Shown: positions 8,620-17,088 of the stretch, in pieces
Position numbering within the stretch: the stretch's first letter is position 1
Layout of the letters: each line of letters starts with the position of its first letter
Assembly (NCBI GenBank): GCA_020851635.1
Contig: JADZCJ010000071.1
Span: forward strand, 1-43,566
Reading direction: 5' to 3'
Length of the DNA: 43,566 nt
Origin: Anaerolineae bacterium
GTDB taxonomy: Bacteria; Chloroflexota; Anaerolineae; UBA4142; SHND01
Notes under the pieces: generated by a model
Told to the model about the DNA's origin: nothing
Database searches by the model: none
What the model saw: only the letters and a program-made list of their open reading frames with translations
Translations under genes and position numbers: made by a program

Positions 8620-9087
8620 ATGTTCAAGGGCCGAGCCTCAACAAGAAAAACTATAGCATTTCTGCAGCCCATCTCGCGGTGGCACAGCGACCAACGCGGG
8701 CAAGGGTTGCTGGAATGGACGGTCGCATTACCTCTCTTTCTGCTGTTGTGCGCGGGGATCACGTTCTACGCGTGGACGTGGTGGAATCAAGTGAGTGCAG
8801 CCGCTGCGATTCACGACGGCGTCTATATCGCTGCAATCAAACGCGGGGATATGGGCGCAGGTTATGGACGCATTCGTGAAATGCTGAATGTGTCGGTCGG
8901 TAGTTTTTCCGACCAGTACTCGATTCGGTTAACGCAATCGGGAGGAATGCGCAGCGTATCGGGGGAAATTAGCAACCCCCAGTCGGTCAAATTGCCATTC
9001 CTCGGACGAAGGTTATTTAACATTCGGGCATCAAGTTTTCAACGCGCGGAACGCTTTTATGGTGGTCCGCCGCAAGGGTGGTGGTAA
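8620..9087 (+). CDS. TadE-like pseudopilin 1
   Basis: The 155-residue protein has a long basic leader, the class III prepilin-like site SDQRGQGLLEWTVALPLFLL (about residues 23-42) and a single membrane segment, followed by a predicted extracellular domain. TadE/TadF-type pseudopilins are minor subunits that prime or regulate Tad pili. Trp instead of Tyr follows the conserved Glu, a mild departure. An AGGAGAGG site lies just upstream. It overlaps the next TadE-like gene by about 10 nt. Confidence 0.78.
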   Translation: MFKGRASTRKTIAFLQPISRWHSDQRGQGLLEWTVALPLFLLLCAGITFYAWTWWNQVSAAAAIHDGVYIAAIKRGDMGAGYGRIREMLNVSVGSFSDQYSIRLTQSGGMRSVSGEISNPQSVKLPFLGRRLFNIRASSFQRAERFYGGPPQGWW

Positions 9088-9536
9088 GCAAAGTGTCTTG
9101 GTTTCGCCGGTTGCGCCATGACCAGAGCGGACAGGGCTATATCGAGTTCATGCTTGTGCTGCCACTGTTCCTGCTTACCATCGCCGGACTGATTCTGTTC
9201 GGGCGCGTACTGTATGTCAAGCTCGCGCTCGACATGACGACCTATGATGCCTGCCGCGCAGCAGTAGAAGCGATGGATCAGACGGATGGTATTGCGCAGG
9301 GGAATGCGGCGGGAAGAAATACGTTGCACGGCTTTTTCCTGAATGCGGGCGCCGTCCGTCTCGCAATCCTGCCCCAGGGCGCCTGGGGCCGCGGCACGCG
9401 GGTTATGTGTCAGGCGAGATTCAACCTTTATGTAGGAGATATTCCCCTTGCCGGAACAATCTCAGGCAGCGGAAATGTGAATCTTGAAGCGTCCAGTTGG
9501 TCACGCATAGAGACCTGGCGTTCCTACTGGCGTTGA
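9078..9536 (+). CDS. TadE-like pseudopilin 2
   Basis: The 152-residue protein has the TadE signature: QSGQGYIEFMLVLPLFLLTI near residues 16-35, that is a class III-like cleavage site followed by a membrane helix. The extracellular part has two Cys residues that might pair. The start is uncertain: GTG at 9078 overlaps the upstream stop, while GTG at 9081 or 9093 would shorten the leader. I list 9078 because coupling by overlap is the rule here. It is a minor pilus subunit by family. Confidence 0.75.
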   Translation: MVVSKVSWFRRLRHDQSGQGYIEFMLVLPLFLLTIAGLILFGRVLYVKLALDMTTYDACRAAVEAMDQTDGIAQGNAAGRNTLHGFFLNAGAVRLAILPQGAWGRGTRVMCQARFNLYVGDIPLAGTISGSGNVNLEASSWSRIETWRSYWR

Positions 9537-9541
9537 ATACA

Positions 9542-9573
9542 GCGGCAGGCCACGAAAGTTTGTGGCCTGCCGC
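9542..9573. repeat. Perfect 12-bp stem hairpin between two pseudopilin genes
   Basis: GCGGCAGGCCAC (9542-9553) and GTGGCCTGCCGC (9562-9573) form a perfect 12-bp inverted repeat with an 8-nt loop. No T-run follows on either strand, so it is not a standard intrinsic terminator. It lies 5 nt after a stop and 11 nt before the next ATG, and could set mRNA stability or relative expression. Confidence 0.8.
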
Positions 9574-9584
9574 GACAAGACAAA

Positions 9585-10022
9585 ATGCTGAAACGCTGGA
9601 TTCGAGATCAACGCGGAAGTTTTTTGATTCAAACGGTCATTCTATTCCCTGTGATGATACTGCTCGTAGGGCTTGTGCTCGACGGCGGCTGGATGTATTG
9701 GCAGTATCGCCGTACGGAAGTCATGGTAAACGCGGCGGCACAAGCCGCAAGTCACGCGATTGATATCAATCATTTTCGCTCGACCGATCAAGTGCGTTTG
9801 CACCGCGGACAAGCAACAGGGATCGCCAACAACTTTATTCAATTGAATCGGCGAGGGCATATTACCCTAACCGGTGTGCGGGTGCGAGCGGATCAAATCA
9901 CTGTGAACGCGACGGCGACAATTCCAACAATCTTTTTCCGCCTTGCGGGGATTCCGTCGCTTACGGTCCGCGTCGAGGGCAAGGCATATCCCGCATTTGG
10001 AATCAATTACGAGGGCCAATAA
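9585..10022 (+). CDS. TadE/TadG-like pseudopilin 3
   Basis: The 145-residue protein has a short basic leader, DQRGSFLIQTVILFPVMILL (about residues 8-27) and one membrane helix, then a predicted extracellular domain rich in beta strands. The leader resembles the TadE/TadG group of Tad pilus proteins, but the conserved Glu at +5 is replaced (Gln), so processing by the prepilin peptidase is doubtful and it may stay membrane-anchored like TadG. It directly follows the 12-bp hairpin and its stop abuts the next ATG. Confidence 0.7.
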   Translation: MLKRWIRDQRGSFLIQTVILFPVMILLVGLVLDGGWMYWQYRRTEVMVNAAAQAASHAIDINHFRSTDQVRLHRGQATGIANNFIQLNRRGHITLTGVRVRADQITVNATATIPTIFFRLAGIPSLTVRVEGKAYPAFGINYEGQ

Positions 10023-10820
10023 ATGTCAATCAAAAGGTCGTTTGTCGAACAGGACATGTTGACGAAACGCAAGCGACTCGGTTGGTTGGGTTGGGTTACG
10101 ATTATTGTAACAGCATCTTTTCTGGTGGCGCTTGGCATTTGGGTGTGGCGCACAATGACCCAAGAACCGACGCCGTATGAAAAATCACCGACCGTTTCAA
10201 ATGGACAAGACGATGCGGCAGACACAGCAGCGCTATATAGGCTCACCATCACGCCGCAGCCATCACCAACAACGAATCCGGCTCGGGGCGAAACGACAAC
10301 GCCGTGGGTTGTTTTCCGGTCAAAGGATCCATTAGGACAAGAAATTTGGGATGCTCCGGCAGAAATCAAAGCGGCAGTAGTGAAGGATTATCTGGACGCG
10401 ATGGCTTGGACCGATTCGTTAATGTTCGATCCGGACACATTGGACGCCCGGCTCGGAGACTATTACGACGAAAAACGCCTCGCCGAAATGCGCGCCATTC
10501 TCGCGTGGGCGAGAAAAGAAAACAAGGTCGTCGCAATATCAGGTGTCAAACGTCTGCCACAGGGGACGGTTGTCAGCACATTTTCGCCCGATGGGTTGAC
10601 AGCGCGAGTGTTGGATTATCACGCTGCCGGAGAGGGGCAATTGTTTGACCTGAAAACGCGCAAGCCTATCCCGGGCGCGGCCTACCCAAATTCGATGCAT
10701 ATGGTCGAAATGACGTATGACACAAACGCGCGGCGATGGAAGATCGCGCACGAACTGATGATTTACGACCTCGAAGCAAATCAGATTCTCTGGCGGGAGG
10801 AATGGGATAGTGCGGAATAA
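10023..10820 (+). CDS. Single-pass membrane protein with VirB8/NTF2-like extracellular domain
   Basis: The 265-residue protein has a short cytosolic N-terminus, one membrane segment (about residues 23-43), a Pro/Thr-rich linker, then a domain starting AAVVKDYLDAMAW that looks like an NTF2/VirB8 fold (helix with paired aromatics, then long strands such as HMVEMTYDTNARRWKIAHEL). VirB8/TrbF proteins are bitopic scaffold parts of conjugation machines. The match is by topology and helix-strand pattern, not by a diagnostic motif. It lies at the junction of pilus and conjugation genes. The next gene starts 11 nt before its stop. Confidence 0.5.
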   Translation: MSIKRSFVEQDMLTKRKRLGWLGWVTIIVTASFLVALGIWVWRTMTQEPTPYEKSPTVSNGQDDAADTAALYRLTITPQPSPTTNPARGETTTPWVVFRSKDPLGQEIWDAPAEIKAAVVKDYLDAMAWTDSLMFDPDTLDARLGDYYDEKRLAEMRAILAWARKENKVVAISGVKRLPQGTVVSTFSPDGLTARVLDYHAAGEGQLFDLKTRKPIPGAAYPNSMHMVEMTYDTNARRWKIAHELMIYDLEANQILWREEWDSAE

Positions 10821-12015
10821 GTTGCGGTGGATGTCAATTCCAACTTTGAGTGCGTTCTTCCTATTGCTGATTTTCGTCTATGCCGCGACAGCACAAGGAA
10901 ACTGTCCGCCGGGTTGCAGCTGTTATTACGTGGATAACCAATTCATCGTGGAATGTGAGGGGAATGCTACATCCGTTCCACCAACCGGAGAACCGACAGA
11001 TTCTCCCGGTGCAACCACGGAACCAGGCGAAACGCGCGAACCGCGTGATACCCCGTCGCCAAACCAAACACCGATGCCTTCACCGACAAACTCCAATGCC
11101 ACCCAATTTTACGATCTGAATTGCGTCCCGCTCGGCGCCGGAGATTTTGGACTTGCCTGCCCGCGCAATATGTACAACATCCGCAGCGCGTGTGCCGCGA
11201 ATCTGGGCTGCTGGATCGTTTATGTGCGATGCGCGGATGGCTGTATCACTCCAACGCCAAGCCCGTCGGGTAGCGTCGGATCGCTGCCATGCGCTGATGT
11301 GAATTTTGGACAAGGAGGTATTCAGTGCACGATCGGATGGGATCGGCGTGTGTCGGCGCGAATCCCCGCAGTCCCGGTGGGTTATTTACCCTTTCCGCGT
11401 GGGATCGTGTATGACGCGATGCAGTTCAACTTGCCTCCGTTGGTTGTGCAAGGATGGCAATGCAGCAATCCGCCACTGGATGGATGGGACCCAATTGGCT
11501 GGGCACCAAGCGAAAACTACCGCAAACTCATTTTCTGCCTTCGGTGGCGCCAGGTAAAACATCCCGACCCGATACAAGACCCTTCACCCGCGTGGGCAGA
11601 GTGGACATGGGACGAGCGCCCGTGGGGACAGCCGAAAGGCGCATTGAGCTTAGAGCGCGAGACGAATCACACATATGTCACTTCCTCTGCCGAAAAACCC
11701 GTGAATGGATTGGGTGAGAGGCCAAGCTATCAAGTGCAGGTGCGGACATACTGGGTCGTCGAATGGAAAGAAAATTGGGAACGCCGCGAAGAGTATTGTG
11801 TGAGGGGCAATGCGAGCGACGTTTGCAAAGGACAAGCAGGACAGCGGAAAGAGGTACGCTGGGGCCCTGAAGCACGCGCGGGCGTAACTGATTTACGGGA
11901 ATACGGCAACGGGAATTTTTGGGCATCGAGCACGCGCATTCGAACTCCCTGGGGCGGAGAGATGAATATGCTGCCCGTGCCGGTGATCGAAGTGCAAGGC
12001 GTAATCGAAAAGTAG
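10810..12015 (+). CDS. Secreted Cys-rich protein of unknown function
   Basis: The 401-residue product starts at GTG with a strong GGGAGG site. It has a signal peptide (hydrophobic to about residue 28, cut near TAQG), then a Cys cluster (CPPGCSCYY), a Pro/Thr/Ser-rich linker (about residues 48-95), a second Cys-containing module (about 100-170) and a Trp-rich C-terminal half with little similarity to anything I know. Exported, disulfide-capable and linker-bearing, it may be an adhesin or tip protein carried by the pilus or the transfer channel. That role rests on position alone. No sortase or lipoprotein signal is seen. Confidence 0.55.
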   Translation: MRNKLRWMSIPTLSAFFLLLIFVYAATAQGNCPPGCSCYYVDNQFIVECEGNATSVPPTGEPTDSPGATTEPGETREPRDTPSPNQTPMPSPTNSNATQFYDLNCVPLGAGDFGLACPRNMYNIRSACAANLGCWIVYVRCADGCITPTPSPSGSVGSLPCADVNFGQGGIQCTIGWDRRVSARIPAVPVGYLPFPRGIVYDAMQFNLPPLVVQGWQCSNPPLDGWDPIGWAPSENYRKLIFCLRWRQVKHPDPIQDPSPAWAEWTWDERPWGQPKGALSLERETNHTYVTSSAEKPVNGLGERPSYQVQVRTYWVVEWKENWERREEYCVRGNASDVCKGQAGQRKEVRWGPEARAGVTDLREYGNGNFWASSTRIRTPWGGEMNMLPVPVIEVQGVIEK

Positions 12016-12034
12016 CGCTCCTCTCCTCCTGGGA

Positions 12035-12073
12035 TGCGGTGCTTGTCGTCCGCAAGCAGCGGCAAGCACCGCA
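12035..12073. repeat. Compound hairpin upstream of the second pilin-like gene
   Basis: TGCGGTGCTTG (12035-12045) pairs with CAAGCACCGCA (12063-12073), an 11-bp perfect stem. Inside the loop CCGC-AAGCA-GCGG forms a second small stem. No T-run follows. Like the hairpin at 9542-9573 it lies shortly before a pilin-like gene, 12 nt upstream of the ATG at 12085. Confidence 0.75.
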
Positions 12074-12084
12074 CAATAAGCACA

Positions 12085-12231
12085 ATGATTCAGTTTCTAA
12101 CGGATCAGCGCGGAACGGCGGCTTTTGAAAACCTGATTTGGGTCTCACTCTTGCTTTTCATTTTCATCGCCATCTTTGCGCTCGTATTTGGTGAACTCGA
12201 ACAACTTGTACAAAGGCAGCCGTTTGAATGA
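12085..12231 (+). CDS. Very short pilin-like protein, 48 residues
   Basis: The gene encodes 48 residues: a leader MIQFLTDQRGT, then AAFENLIWVSLLLFIFIAIF and a short charged tail. The DQRG leader and Glu five residues after the Gly-Thr match the class III prepilin signal used by the other pilins here, so I read it as a second Flp/TadE-type subunit. It follows the hairpin at 12035-12073 and overlaps the prepilin peptidase start in ATGA. An in-frame upstream ATG at 12034 lies inside the hairpin region and gives no sensible leader. It could alternatively be only a small membrane protein. Confidence 0.65.
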   Translation: MIQFLTDQRGTAAFENLIWVSLLLFIFIAIFALVFGELEQLVQRQPFE

Positions 12232-12806
12232 TAAGTACGAAGCTTTTTACATGGCGCATGACGCGCGATGCCTTGTTTACGACATTGGCAATAGCAACTT
12301 CTATACCGCTGACGGTCCCGAATGCCAATCCAGAATCGCTGCTGTTTGCAAAAATCGGCATTACCGCGCTCTTGATTCTGATTGCCCTTCAAGACCTGCG
12401 AACACAGACCGTCTCACCGTTTATCACAATAGCATGGATGGGCATGAGCGTTGTGCGCTCCATCATTGAGCGGGATGCATCAATCCTTTTCTTTTGGTCT
12501 GTGATTTTTCTACTTTGGTCGCTTCATTTTTATGGCGGCGGGGATGCAAAATTATTGATGGGGCTCTTTGGACTGATGCCGGATATCCGCTTGCTATGGA
12601 TTGTGTCCATTGTACTGGTCGTGACGGGCATCCCATTTCTCGCGCACAAATACTGGCATACCCCACCGCGCGCATTGGCATCTGGATTGTCCCGTCGGAT
12701 TCAAAGCGGTGGGTTTTTGCCAAGCGATCAAGAACTGGATCAAGGCGTGCCATTTGCGTTTGCCTATTGTATTGCCGGCGCAGTGTATCTCTGGGTATTC
12801 GTGTGA
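12228..12806 (+). CDS. tadV: TadV/CpaA-type prepilin peptidase (A24)
   Basis: The 192-residue membrane protein is an aspartic prepilin peptidase of the A24 type. The two catalytic-Asp regions are visible: DLRTQTVSPF at about residue 60 and the FYGGGDAKLL box at about residue 101 (the G-x-G-D motif). It has several membrane segments, and no N-terminal Cys/methylase domain, as in TadV/CpaA. It would cut the Flp and TadE-like leaders encoded upstream, at the cytosolic face. The start overlaps the 48-residue pilin-like gene and the stop overlaps the next GTG (GTGA). Confidence 0.85.
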   Translation: MISTKLFTWRMTRDALFTTLAIATSIPLTVPNANPESLLFAKIGITALLILIALQDLRTQTVSPFITIAWMGMSVVRSIIERDASILFFWSVIFLLWSLHFYGGGDAKLLMGLFGLMPDIRLLWIVSIVLVVTGIPFLAHKYWHTPPRALASGLSRRIQSGGFLPSDQELDQGVPFAFAYCIAGAVYLWVFV

Positions 12807-13087
12807 GCGAATTTATTCTGATCGGGTTGGTTCTTGCCCAAAGCGACCCCTTTTCTGAATTGCGCTCAGTAATTACGGAAATCCTATCGCTACTCATGCA
12901 GATTTGTGCGCTACTACTGGCATTGGCAATCGTGACGGGGTTTGTGGAGGCACAGCTTGGGTTTGTCGCCGGACGCCCTTCGCTTTTGAGCGAAGTGTGG
13001 TTCAAAGTAGGGGCAGTTGCCATCTGCCTGCTCCTTGCATTGACGGCTGTGCCAATCAGCAATTTGCTCGTGGACATTTTCTTTTGA
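12803..13087 (+). CDS. VirB2/TrbC-like small membrane protein 1
   Basis: The GTG start at 12803 overlaps the peptidase stop, giving 94 residues. Two membrane segments flank a loop with AGRPSLLSEVWFKVGA. The next gene encodes the same pattern (AGRPMGLSSTWVRLGG), so the two are tandem paralogues. Two-helix proteins just before a VirB6-like gene are usually the VirB2/TrbC pilin-type component. No cleavable signal peptide is evident here, unlike in its neighbour. VirB2 identity is inferred from topology and position. Confidence 0.6.
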   Translation: MSEFILIGLVLAQSDPFSELRSVITEILSLLMQICALLLALAIVTGFVEAQLGFVAGRPSLLSEVWFKVGAVAICLLLALTAVPISNLLVDIFF

Positions 13088-13101
13088 GTTGAGGAGAAAC
13101 G

Positions 13102-13494
13102 ATGAATCGAGTGTTGAAATGGATGACTGAACCGAAAAGCCGGTCCCGTGCCCTATCCGTCATGTGGGCAGCAATGATGTTCACAGTCATCGTGGCGGAC
13201 GCCTCGGCGCAGGGAGGCGATTTGGGTGGGGCAATGTCGAATCTCGCCAAACTTCTGGTGGATGCGTTGATCGCGCTGGCGGCATTGCTTTTAGCAATTG
13301 GATTCGCGACCAATTTTGTGACGGGAATGGCAGAGACCATTGCAGGGCGACCAATGGGCTTGTCGAGCACGTGGGTGCGCCTCGGTGGCATCCTCATCGC
13401 GTTTGTCGGAGCAATTTTTACGATTCAGATTGCAAACACAATTATTGACACCCTGGCAGCGTACAAAAGCACCGACTCCATTCATTTACCCTAA
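13102..13494 (+). CDS. VirB2/TrbC-like small membrane protein 2
   Basis: The 130-residue protein has a long signal peptide (about residues 20-37, likely cut after ADASAQ) and two membrane segments with a short loop, the VirB2/TrbC pattern. The segment AGRPMGLSSTWVRLGG and the following IQIANTIIDTL align with the preceding protein. A GAGGAG site precedes ATG. It probably forms, with its paralogue, a conjugation pilus or channel component in the membrane. The VirB6-like gene starts 4 nt after its stop. Confidence 0.65.
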   Translation: MNRVLKWMTEPKSRSRALSVMWAAMMFTVIVADASAQGGDLGGAMSNLAKLLVDALIALAALLLAIGFATNFVTGMAETIAGRPMGLSSTWVRLGGILIAFVGAIFTIQIANTIIDTLAAYKSTDSIHLP

Positions 13495-13498
13495 TCAC

Positions 13499-16048
13499 AT
13501 GCTGCGAAAAGCCCTTACCGTTTTGTTGGTCGTGGTGCTCTGTGCATCCGGTGTGATGCCCGCTTATGCCCAAGACCCGGAACCGCCACCCCCGCCACCG
13601 CCGCTTGATCCGGTCACTCAAATCTTTCAATACCTCATCCAGTTTCCGACGGATTCATTGGTCGAGGCATTGACGCAAGCACTGCAAGCGATTCTCACCA
13701 ATAGTATCACACCACTCGAACAGGTTTTTTCGGCATCGCTCGCGCGCTGGGTGACAACGAGTCCCGGAATATTGACTCCCGGCGGCGGAATTGTGGATGG
13801 GGTGGATGTGATGTTGCCAACCTGGAACCTCACCTCACGAATCGCCATTTTGCTCTGGCCTCTCACCCTTGCAATCACGGCAGTCGTCGCAGCGAAAGAT
13901 GTGATCACTGCGGGCCGATGGGGAATTGGCGATTTAAAGCAAGCGTTCGGAACATGGCTGTTTGCCGTGATTGCATCGGCGAGCAGTTTGTATTGGATGG
14001 ATTTGGCGAATCGTTTCGCGAACGCGACAACAGACGCGATTCTCAATCTCTCGTTTTTCGGAGCAAGCGGATTTGATCCGAATCTCTTGACAAGCATCTT
14101 GATCGGCTCTGCTGTAATGGTTTTGGGAATGACAGGACTCGGGCTGATTGTCGCAATCATCATCCTCGTCATTGGCATATCGATCCTCGCGTCACTGATT
14201 TTTCAATTTCTGGCGCGCTATGCACTTTTGTATGTTCTGGTCGCTCTTGCCCCAATCGTGATCATGCTTGGTGTGCTCCCGCCAATGCGTTGGTTCACCC
14301 TGACATGGCTTCGCGGTTTTGTAATGGTATTGGTCATTGGTCCGATCAACGCACTCTTGATGAAACTCGTAATCCTGCTGGGGGCGCGGGGCTTGTCGAG
14401 CGATCCAATCACGGCATTTGTAAATTTCATGGCAGCCGCAGGCGTGTTGTCCGCGCTGCTGGCGATCAATTACACGCTCATCCGATTTGTGTTCGGCGCG
14501 TTTGGGCAAGTGTTGGAACGCGCGGTTGGAACGGTAACTGCCGTTGGAACTTTGGCACTGGCGGCAGTCGGTGGGGTAGCCGCTGCTGGAGCCGTGGGTG
14601 CTGCTTCCGGCAGTGCGGCGAGCAGTTCGCGCGGCCTGGGTGTTGGTTTGCAAACAGCCGGTTCAATGATGGCGCGTTCCGGGGGCATCGGACGCGGGGT
14701 AGGCGGGGCCCTTTGGGGAATCGGGAATGCGCTGCGTGAGAGCGAGCGCGGGACGTCATCACCGAATGGTGCGGCTACTTCACGCCACGTGGATCACTCA
14801 CGCGGAACGAGCACAGGGCAGCAATCGAATCAAGTCACAACAGCTCCTGCAAATACATCCGCGCACTCAACACCGCCAGTTCCTGTGGCAGATGCGGAGG
14901 TACAGGGCAATCCGAGTACAAGTGTGAATCCTGGCGAAGCACAATCAAGGCGTTCGGCAAATAACGGTTCTCGAACGGCAAATAGCACACCACACTCAAG
15001 CAATCGCACATCGGCATTGCCGAATCTACCAGTTCACGACCCATCCCAAATCGAGGGGGACGATTTTAGACCGTTGAGCAATTTCATTCCAATCGTGACC
15101 CAAGATCAACCATCAACAGAGACTGGTGATAATGAAACAACACCCCCGCATGTAGCCGAACTTGAGGACAATACCTCGCAACCCGCGGTGCAAACATCGA
15201 ATAGAAGCTTTTCAAGTCGCGCACCGGAGGACTCAATCCCAAAGTTGCCGACAGGTCCGCTGACAGCCACGCAAGCGAGTACTACGAGCACACCAAACGC
15301 GGTATCACCAAACTTGGCAACTTTGACGAACGCGCGATCTTCAAACCTGGTTGGCGTGACACCACAAGCCCAATCGCTAATCAAACTGCTCGACGCGCCG
15401 CTGGGAGAACGGGTACGCGCTTTGACCGAACAATATGCGAGTCCTGCTGAACAAATGACCGCTGCGCAGGGCGCAGTTGCATCCTTGAGTGCGATTGAAG
15501 CGCATCACAATGTCGAACCGCAACTGCTTGCGGCGAGTTGGGATCAAACGATGGGTCCGATACTGACTTCTGCGCGTGAGGGTATGTCGCTCGAAACAAT
15601 GGCAAACGACGCGGGATACCAGGGAGATGTGACGCAATTCATCGGAGCGCGCGTAGAAGGAGGTTTGCTCGCCGTTCATCCTTCTTCCCGCGAAGCTCTT
15701 TTTCCGCGGGCTGACTCACCGGCGGTAAATCCCTGGCATCCGCAAATTGGACCGCATGACGTGGAAGTGGGGCAGCAATTGACAACGATGCTCGGCACAC
15801 CCACGCAGGACACTTTGAGTTTTGCGCACATCTATCACTCGCTGCGTTCGCCGGAAAGTGGCGGAGGGTGGAATGTGGGAATGGGGTTGCGTGAAGCGGC
15901 GCAACAAGTGACAACGCTTGAACCTGCGAGGCGATTGGGCGCATTGGATTCACGCTTGCATTCTCTGGAGAAACAGGGGATGGTATCGCCAAATGGAATG
16001 CGCTTGTGGCGGGTCTATCTCGCGCGCAGCCAAAATCAAAAAGGATAA
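13499..16048 (+). CDS. VirB6/TrbL-like polytopic protein with long hydrophilic tail
   Basis: The 849-residue protein has a signal peptide (MLRKALTVLLVVVLCASG, cut near AYAQ), a short Pro run and then about seven membrane segments up to about residue 360, the layout of VirB6/TrbL channel proteins. A Gly/Ala/Ser-rich stretch (about 340-410) is followed by a Ser/Thr/Asn-rich low-complexity tail (to about 620) and a folded C-terminal domain of about 230 residues that I do not recognise. Long tails of this kind are known in TrbL/VirB6 relatives. ATG at 13499 is preferred because it opens a signal peptide; longer in-frame starts overlap the upstream gene. Confidence 0.7.
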   Translation: MLRKALTVLLVVVLCASGVMPAYAQDPEPPPPPPPLDPVTQIFQYLIQFPTDSLVEALTQALQAILTNSITPLEQVFSASLARWVTTSPGILTPGGGIVDGVDVMLPTWNLTSRIAILLWPLTLAITAVVAAKDVITAGRWGIGDLKQAFGTWLFAVIASASSLYWMDLANRFANATTDAILNLSFFGASGFDPNLLTSILIGSAVMVLGMTGLGLIVAIIILVIGISILASLIFQFLARYALLYVLVALAPIVIMLGVLPPMRWFTLTWLRGFVMVLVIGPINALLMKLVILLGARGLSSDPITAFVNFMAAAGVLSALLAINYTLIRFVFGAFGQVLERAVGTVTAVGTLALAAVGGVAAAGAVGAASGSAASSSRGLGVGLQTAGSMMARSGGIGRGVGGALWGIGNALRESERGTSSPNGAATSRHVDHSRGTSTGQQSNQVTTAPANTSAHSTPPVPVADAEVQGNPSTSVNPGEAQSRRSANNGSRTANSTPHSSNRTSALPNLPVHDPSQIEGDDFRPLSNFIPIVTQDQPSTETGDNETTPPHVAELEDNTSQPAVQTSNRSFSSRAPEDSIPKLPTGPLTATQASTTSTPNAVSPNLATLTNARSSNLVGVTPQAQSLIKLLDAPLGERVRALTEQYASPAEQMTAAQGAVASLSAIEAHHNVEPQLLAASWDQTMGPILTSAREGMSLETMANDAGYQGDVTQFIGARVEGGLLAVHPSSREALFPRADSPAVNPWHPQIGPHDVEVGQQLTTMLGTPTQDTLSFAHIYHSLRSPESGGGWNVGMGLREAAQQVTTLEPARRLGALDSRLHSLEKQGMVSPNGMRLWRVYLARSQNQKG

Positions 16049-16051
16049 GCC

Positions 16052-16597
16052 ATGCAGATTCGCTTTCCGCGCAAGATACGTCTGGGTTTTCGTCCGGTCT
16101 ATGGACTGACCATCCGCCAATTGGTTTACCTCGCCCTCTTCGGCGTTGCAGGCGGTTTGATGATCCTTGCGGGTCCATTTCAAGGCGCGTCGATTCTTGT
16201 GCGCGCGTTAATCGGTGTAGCAATCATGGTTGCGGGTTTGGCGTTGGCATTTTTGCGAGTCGCGGGTTTGTCGGTGGACGAATGGCTGCCGATTGCGATC
16301 CGATATTTCGTGCGCCCGCGCAAACGTGTCTGGCGTAAGCGTGAGGCGACACGTCCAATTGTCAAAGCACCATCTCCGCCCGCGCCTGCAGTACAACCCG
16401 CCGATGTCAAACCGCGCATCAAGTTCTCGCCAAATCCGGATATTGCGCCCATCACTCAAGATCAGCGCAGAGTAGTAACCTCCGCCATCATCGCGATTGA
16501 TGCATTCATCTTGCTCGTTCTCGGCGGCGCGACACTCTATTTTCGCGAGCGCGGGTTCGCCGAGGTGCGAATAACGCTCGAACAGTTGCTGCGATAG
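16052..16597 (+). CDS. PrgI/VirB3-like membrane protein
   Basis: The 181-residue protein begins MQIRFPRKI, then has FGLT-like YGLTIRQLVYLALFG and two adjacent membrane segments (about residues 25-75), then a YFVRPRKRVWR box. This is the PrgI/VirB3 pattern, in which a short two-helix protein works with VirB4. A Pro-rich linker and a further membrane segment near the C-terminus (about 145-168) are extra. It follows the VirB6-like gene by 3 nt and precedes the VirB4 genes, with two other genes between. Confidence 0.72.
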   Translation: MQIRFPRKIRLGFRPVYGLTIRQLVYLALFGVAGGLMILAGPFQGASILVRALIGVAIMVAGLALAFLRVAGLSVDEWLPIAIRYFVRPRKRVWRKREATRPIVKAPSPPAPAVQPADVKPRIKFSPNPDIAPITQDQRRVVTSAIIAIDAFILLVLGGATLYFRERGFAEVRITLEQLLR

Positions 16598-16623
16598 GAA
16601 AATTAAATTCAACGAGGTAGAGC

Positions 16624-17088
16624 ATGGAAGCAGTGATTTATGCGCGCTTGGGTTTGCGTGAATTGAACAAACGGGTACTTGAGCAGCGCATCGCAGAGTG
16701 TTTCAATTGGAGTACGCGGGGCAAGTTTCATGTGATTGCCACATTCACGGATCGTTCTTGCAGCGGCACAAATTTGGATCGCCCGGGCTTTACCGAAATG
16801 TGCGATTTCGCGATCAAACAGCGCACCGCAATTATCATTACCGATTTATCGCAGTTGACAACCGATCTGCGAGACGCGGCATTGGTTGCAGACGTGTTTG
16901 ATGAATTAGGCATCTCTGTCTATTCAGTAGCAAACGGTTTGCTCTCTCCACGCCAGCTCGCATCTCTCGACCCGACGATCCAGTCCGATGGCGCACCCGT
17001 CCACAGTAGTCGGCTCAAGGAGAAACCCCGGCGTTCAGGGATCCCGAAATCTGAGGGCGCCGCATCCTCACACATTCAACCAAAATAA
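16624..17088 (+). CDS. Degenerate serine-recombinase N-terminal domain protein
   Basis: The 154-residue protein looks like the catalytic domain of a serine recombinase (YAR at 7-9, DRSCSGTNLDRPGF at about 43-56, IIITDLSQLTTDLRDAALVA at about 75-94) but lacks the DNA-binding part. The nucleophile is missing: the usual Y-A-R-V-S becomes Y-A-R-L-G. The conserved Arg pair of the D-L-S-R-L-x-R-D box is also gone (Gln and Thr instead). So it should not cut DNA. It lies inside the conjugation block with a good GAGGT site and a clean reading frame, which suggests a domesticated role (for example protein or DNA binding) rather than a random fragment. Family resemblance is clear; role unknown. Confidence 0.72.
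   Translation: MEAVIYARLGLRELNKRVLEQRIAECFNWSTRGKFHVIATFTDRSCSGTNLDRPGFTEMCDFAIKQRTAIIITDLSQLTTDLRDAALVADVFDELGISVYSVANGLLSPRQLASLDPTIQSDGAPVHSSRLKEKPRRSGIPKSEGAASSHIQPK

Noticed and set aside
9542-9573. Intrinsic terminator
   Set aside because: The stem is strong but no T-run follows on either strand and the gene string continues; kept as a hairpin only.
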